DNA of 64,000 nucleotides. Source: Amycolatopsis sp. WQ 127309 (GTDB lineage Bacteria; Actinomycetota; Actinomycetes; Mycobacteriales; Pseudonocardiaceae). The stretch is taken from positions 10,243,001 to 10,307,000 of the forward strand of contig NZ_CP095481.1 of the NCBI RefSeq assembly GCF_023023025.1, read 5' to 3'. Both the position numbers and the translations under genes were made by a program. How positions within the stretch are numbered: position 1 is the first letter of the stretch; every line of letters starts with the position of its first letter. The notes under the pieces were generated by a model that saw only the letters and a program-made list of their open reading frames with translations, searched no databases and was not told where the DNA came from. Below, in pieces: positions 62,873-64,000 of this stretch.

Positions 62873-63586
62873 ATGTACGAAGAGGTCGCGCCACCCCCGC
62901 CGCTGCGGGGCGTCGCCCGCTGCGTGTGGCGGTCGGCCGCCTCGGCGCCGAAGCGGATCGTGCCCGACGGCTGCCTGGACCTGGTCGTCGGCGCGAGCGG
63001 AGCGTTCGTCGCGGGCCCGGACACCCGGGCCTGGTCGTCGGTGACCGTGCCCGGCGAGGTCATGCACGGCGTCCGGTTCACCCCGGGCCGCGCGGCGGCG
63101 GTGCTCGGCGTGGCCGCCGACGAGCTGCGCGACCACCGCGTCCCCCTGCGCGAACTGTGGGGCCACGAGGGCGAGCTGCTGACCGAACAGCTGCTCTCGG
63201 GCGCCCTCTCCCCGGCGGCCGCGATCGCCACCCGGTTGCCGGACGCCCCACCGCCCGACCCCGCGGTGGCGGCACTGGTCGCCCGGCTGGACGCCGGAGC
63301 CACCCGGGTCACGGAAGCCGCCGGTCAGGTCGGCGTCGCCGAACGCCGGCTGCGGCGGCGCTTCGTCCAGGCGATCGGCTACGGGCCGGCCACCTACCTG
63401 CGGGTGAGCCGGTTCCAGCGCGCGGTCTCGCTGGCGATGCGGGCACCGGGGCTGGCCGCGCTGGCCGCCGCCGCGGGGTATGCCGACCAGGCCCACCTCA
63501 GCCGGGACGTCCGGGCCCTGACCGGACTGACCCCGCGCGCCTACTTCGCCGGGCGGTCCACAGTGGACGAGGTCCGTTCGGCGTAA
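62873..63586 (+). CDS. AraC-family transcriptional regulator
   Basis: A 237-residue regulator: N-terminal DUF6597-like region (CVWRSAASAPKRIVPDGCLDLVVG, VMHGVRFTPG) and a C-terminal AraC domain (VTEAAGQVGVAERRLRRRFVQAIGYGP, AAGYADQAHLSRDVRALTGLTPRAYF). ATG 62873 lies 6 nt after CATGAT and only 9 bp from the Nudix start, so both genes appear leaderless with interlocked promoters. It may regulate the Nudix gene or unlinked targets. Confidence 0.88.
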   Translation: MYEEVAPPPPLRGVARCVWRSAASAPKRIVPDGCLDLVVGASGAFVAGPDTRAWSSVTVPGEVMHGVRFTPGRAAAVLGVAADELRDHRVPLRELWGHEGELLTEQLLSGALSPAAAIATRLPDAPPPDPAVAALVARLDAGATRVTEAAGQVGVAERRLRRRFVQAIGYGPATYLRVSRFQRAVSLAMRAPGLAALAAAAGYADQAHLSRDVRALTGLTPRAYFAGRSTVDEVRSA

Positions 63587-63690
63587 CGGCGCGGGGTGCC
63601 CGGCCCGGATCGGTGAGCGGACGGTGAACGACCACCGGGAGCGCTATCCTCCCCCTCGAAGTGTGACCAGGGCTTCGATCGGGAGGGCGT

Positions 63691-64000
63691 GTGGCCACCA
63701 TCAGTGACGTCGCGGCGAGGGCCGGCGTCTCCACGGCGACCGTGTCGCGCGCGCTCAACGGCAAGTCCACAGTGGACCCGACGCTGGCCGCGCGGGTGCA
63801 GGAAGCCGCCACCGAGCTGGGGTATCACCCGAACGGGCTGGCCCGGAACCTGCGCCGTCAGGAGACGGCGGTGCTCGCGCTGATCATCTCCGACGTCGAG
63901 AACCCGTTCTTCACGGCGATCGCGCGCGGCGTCGAGGACCTCGCGCAGCGGTCCGGGTACTCGGTGGTGCTCTGCAACTCCGACGAGAACGAGGACAAGG
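63691..64000 (+). CDS. LacI-family transcriptional regulator, N-terminal part
   Basis: GTG 63691 (GGGAGG 4 nt upstream) opens a LacI regulator that runs off the window at residue 103. The DNA-binding head is complete: [23 protein letters not shown], hinge helix [14 protein letters not shown], followed by the start of the periplasmic-binding-like domain ([20 protein letters not shown]). It carries a GTCCACAGTGGAC palindrome within codons for STVD. The sugar and target genes lie beyond the window. Confidence 0.92.
   Translation, partial: MATISDVAARAGVSTATVSRALNGKSTVDPTLAARVQEAATELGYHPNGLARNLRRQETAVLALIISDVENPFFTAIARGVEDLAQRSGYSVVLCNSDENEDK

Overview
This is a high-GC actinobacterial chromosome segment. 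Streptomycete-type DasR-like and RecA-NDp-like promoter sites, many apparently leaderless genes, an infC-rpmI-rplT / pheST block and an exo-beta-D-glucosaminidase that closely fits Amycolatopsis CsxA point to the Pseudonocardiaceae, most likely Amycolatopsis. That assignment is inference. No rRNA, tRNA, prophage or CRISPR array is visible, and the window looks like chromosomal core plus accessory catabolic islands.

Layout. 1-4.0 kb: tail of a WYL regulator, two small unknown genes, a secreted tripeptidyl-aminopeptidase-type hydrolase and an AlkD-type DNA glycosylase, with several RecA-NDp-like (PafBC-type) promoters. 4.1-10.8 kb (minus strand): translation block infC-rpmI-rplT-TrmH methyltransferase-pheS-pheT, then a DUF1844 gene. 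11.5-13.2 kb: GntR regulator with ACC deaminase. 13.2-19.8 kb: D-amino-acid catabolic island (PfkB kinase-IclR-RidA leftward; D-amino acid deaminase, D-aminoacylase and GntP permease rightward). 19.7-25.5 kb: DasR-type operator, Tat-exported lactonase, sugar ABC transporter and intracellular GH20 hexosaminidase. 25.5-34.1 kb: hydrolase, M64 peptidase, amidohydrolase/MarR pair, a MITE-like insertion, and a CitA/CitB-type two-component system beside a C4-dicarboxylate carrier. 34.2-39.4 kb: HxlR and a frameshifted MFS exporter, then an ECF sigma / zinc anti-sigma / lipoprotein operon with its own promoter. 39.4-44.4 kb: uvrA, acyltransferase, metallo-beta-lactamase-fold enzyme. 44.6-51.1 kb: small secreted and unknown proteins, including a Crp-linked cassette with a 48-aa and a 14-aa reading frame, plus RNase HI, a YchJ-like protein and a Nudix-like membrane protein. 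51.2-57.5 kb: CsxA chitosan exo-hydrolase, carboxylesterase, secreted GH20. 57.7-64 kb: CPA1 antiporter with UBP zinc finger, histidine phosphatase, FetB-like permease, MmpS-like protein, SnoaL-like protein, tandem repeat, Nudix, AraC and the start of a LacI regulator.

How the genes work together. Two themes recur. The first is amino-sugar and chitin/chitosan use: secreted GH20, CsxA, the ABC transporter and the cytosolic GH20 under a dre-like site. The second is a DNA-damage regulon: uvrA, the AlkD-like gene and an unknown 166-aa protein each carry a RecA-NDp-like promoter. The least explained locus is 45.9-48.7 kb, where a Crp-family regulator lies beside two tiny reading frames and two actinobacterial proteins of unknown function.
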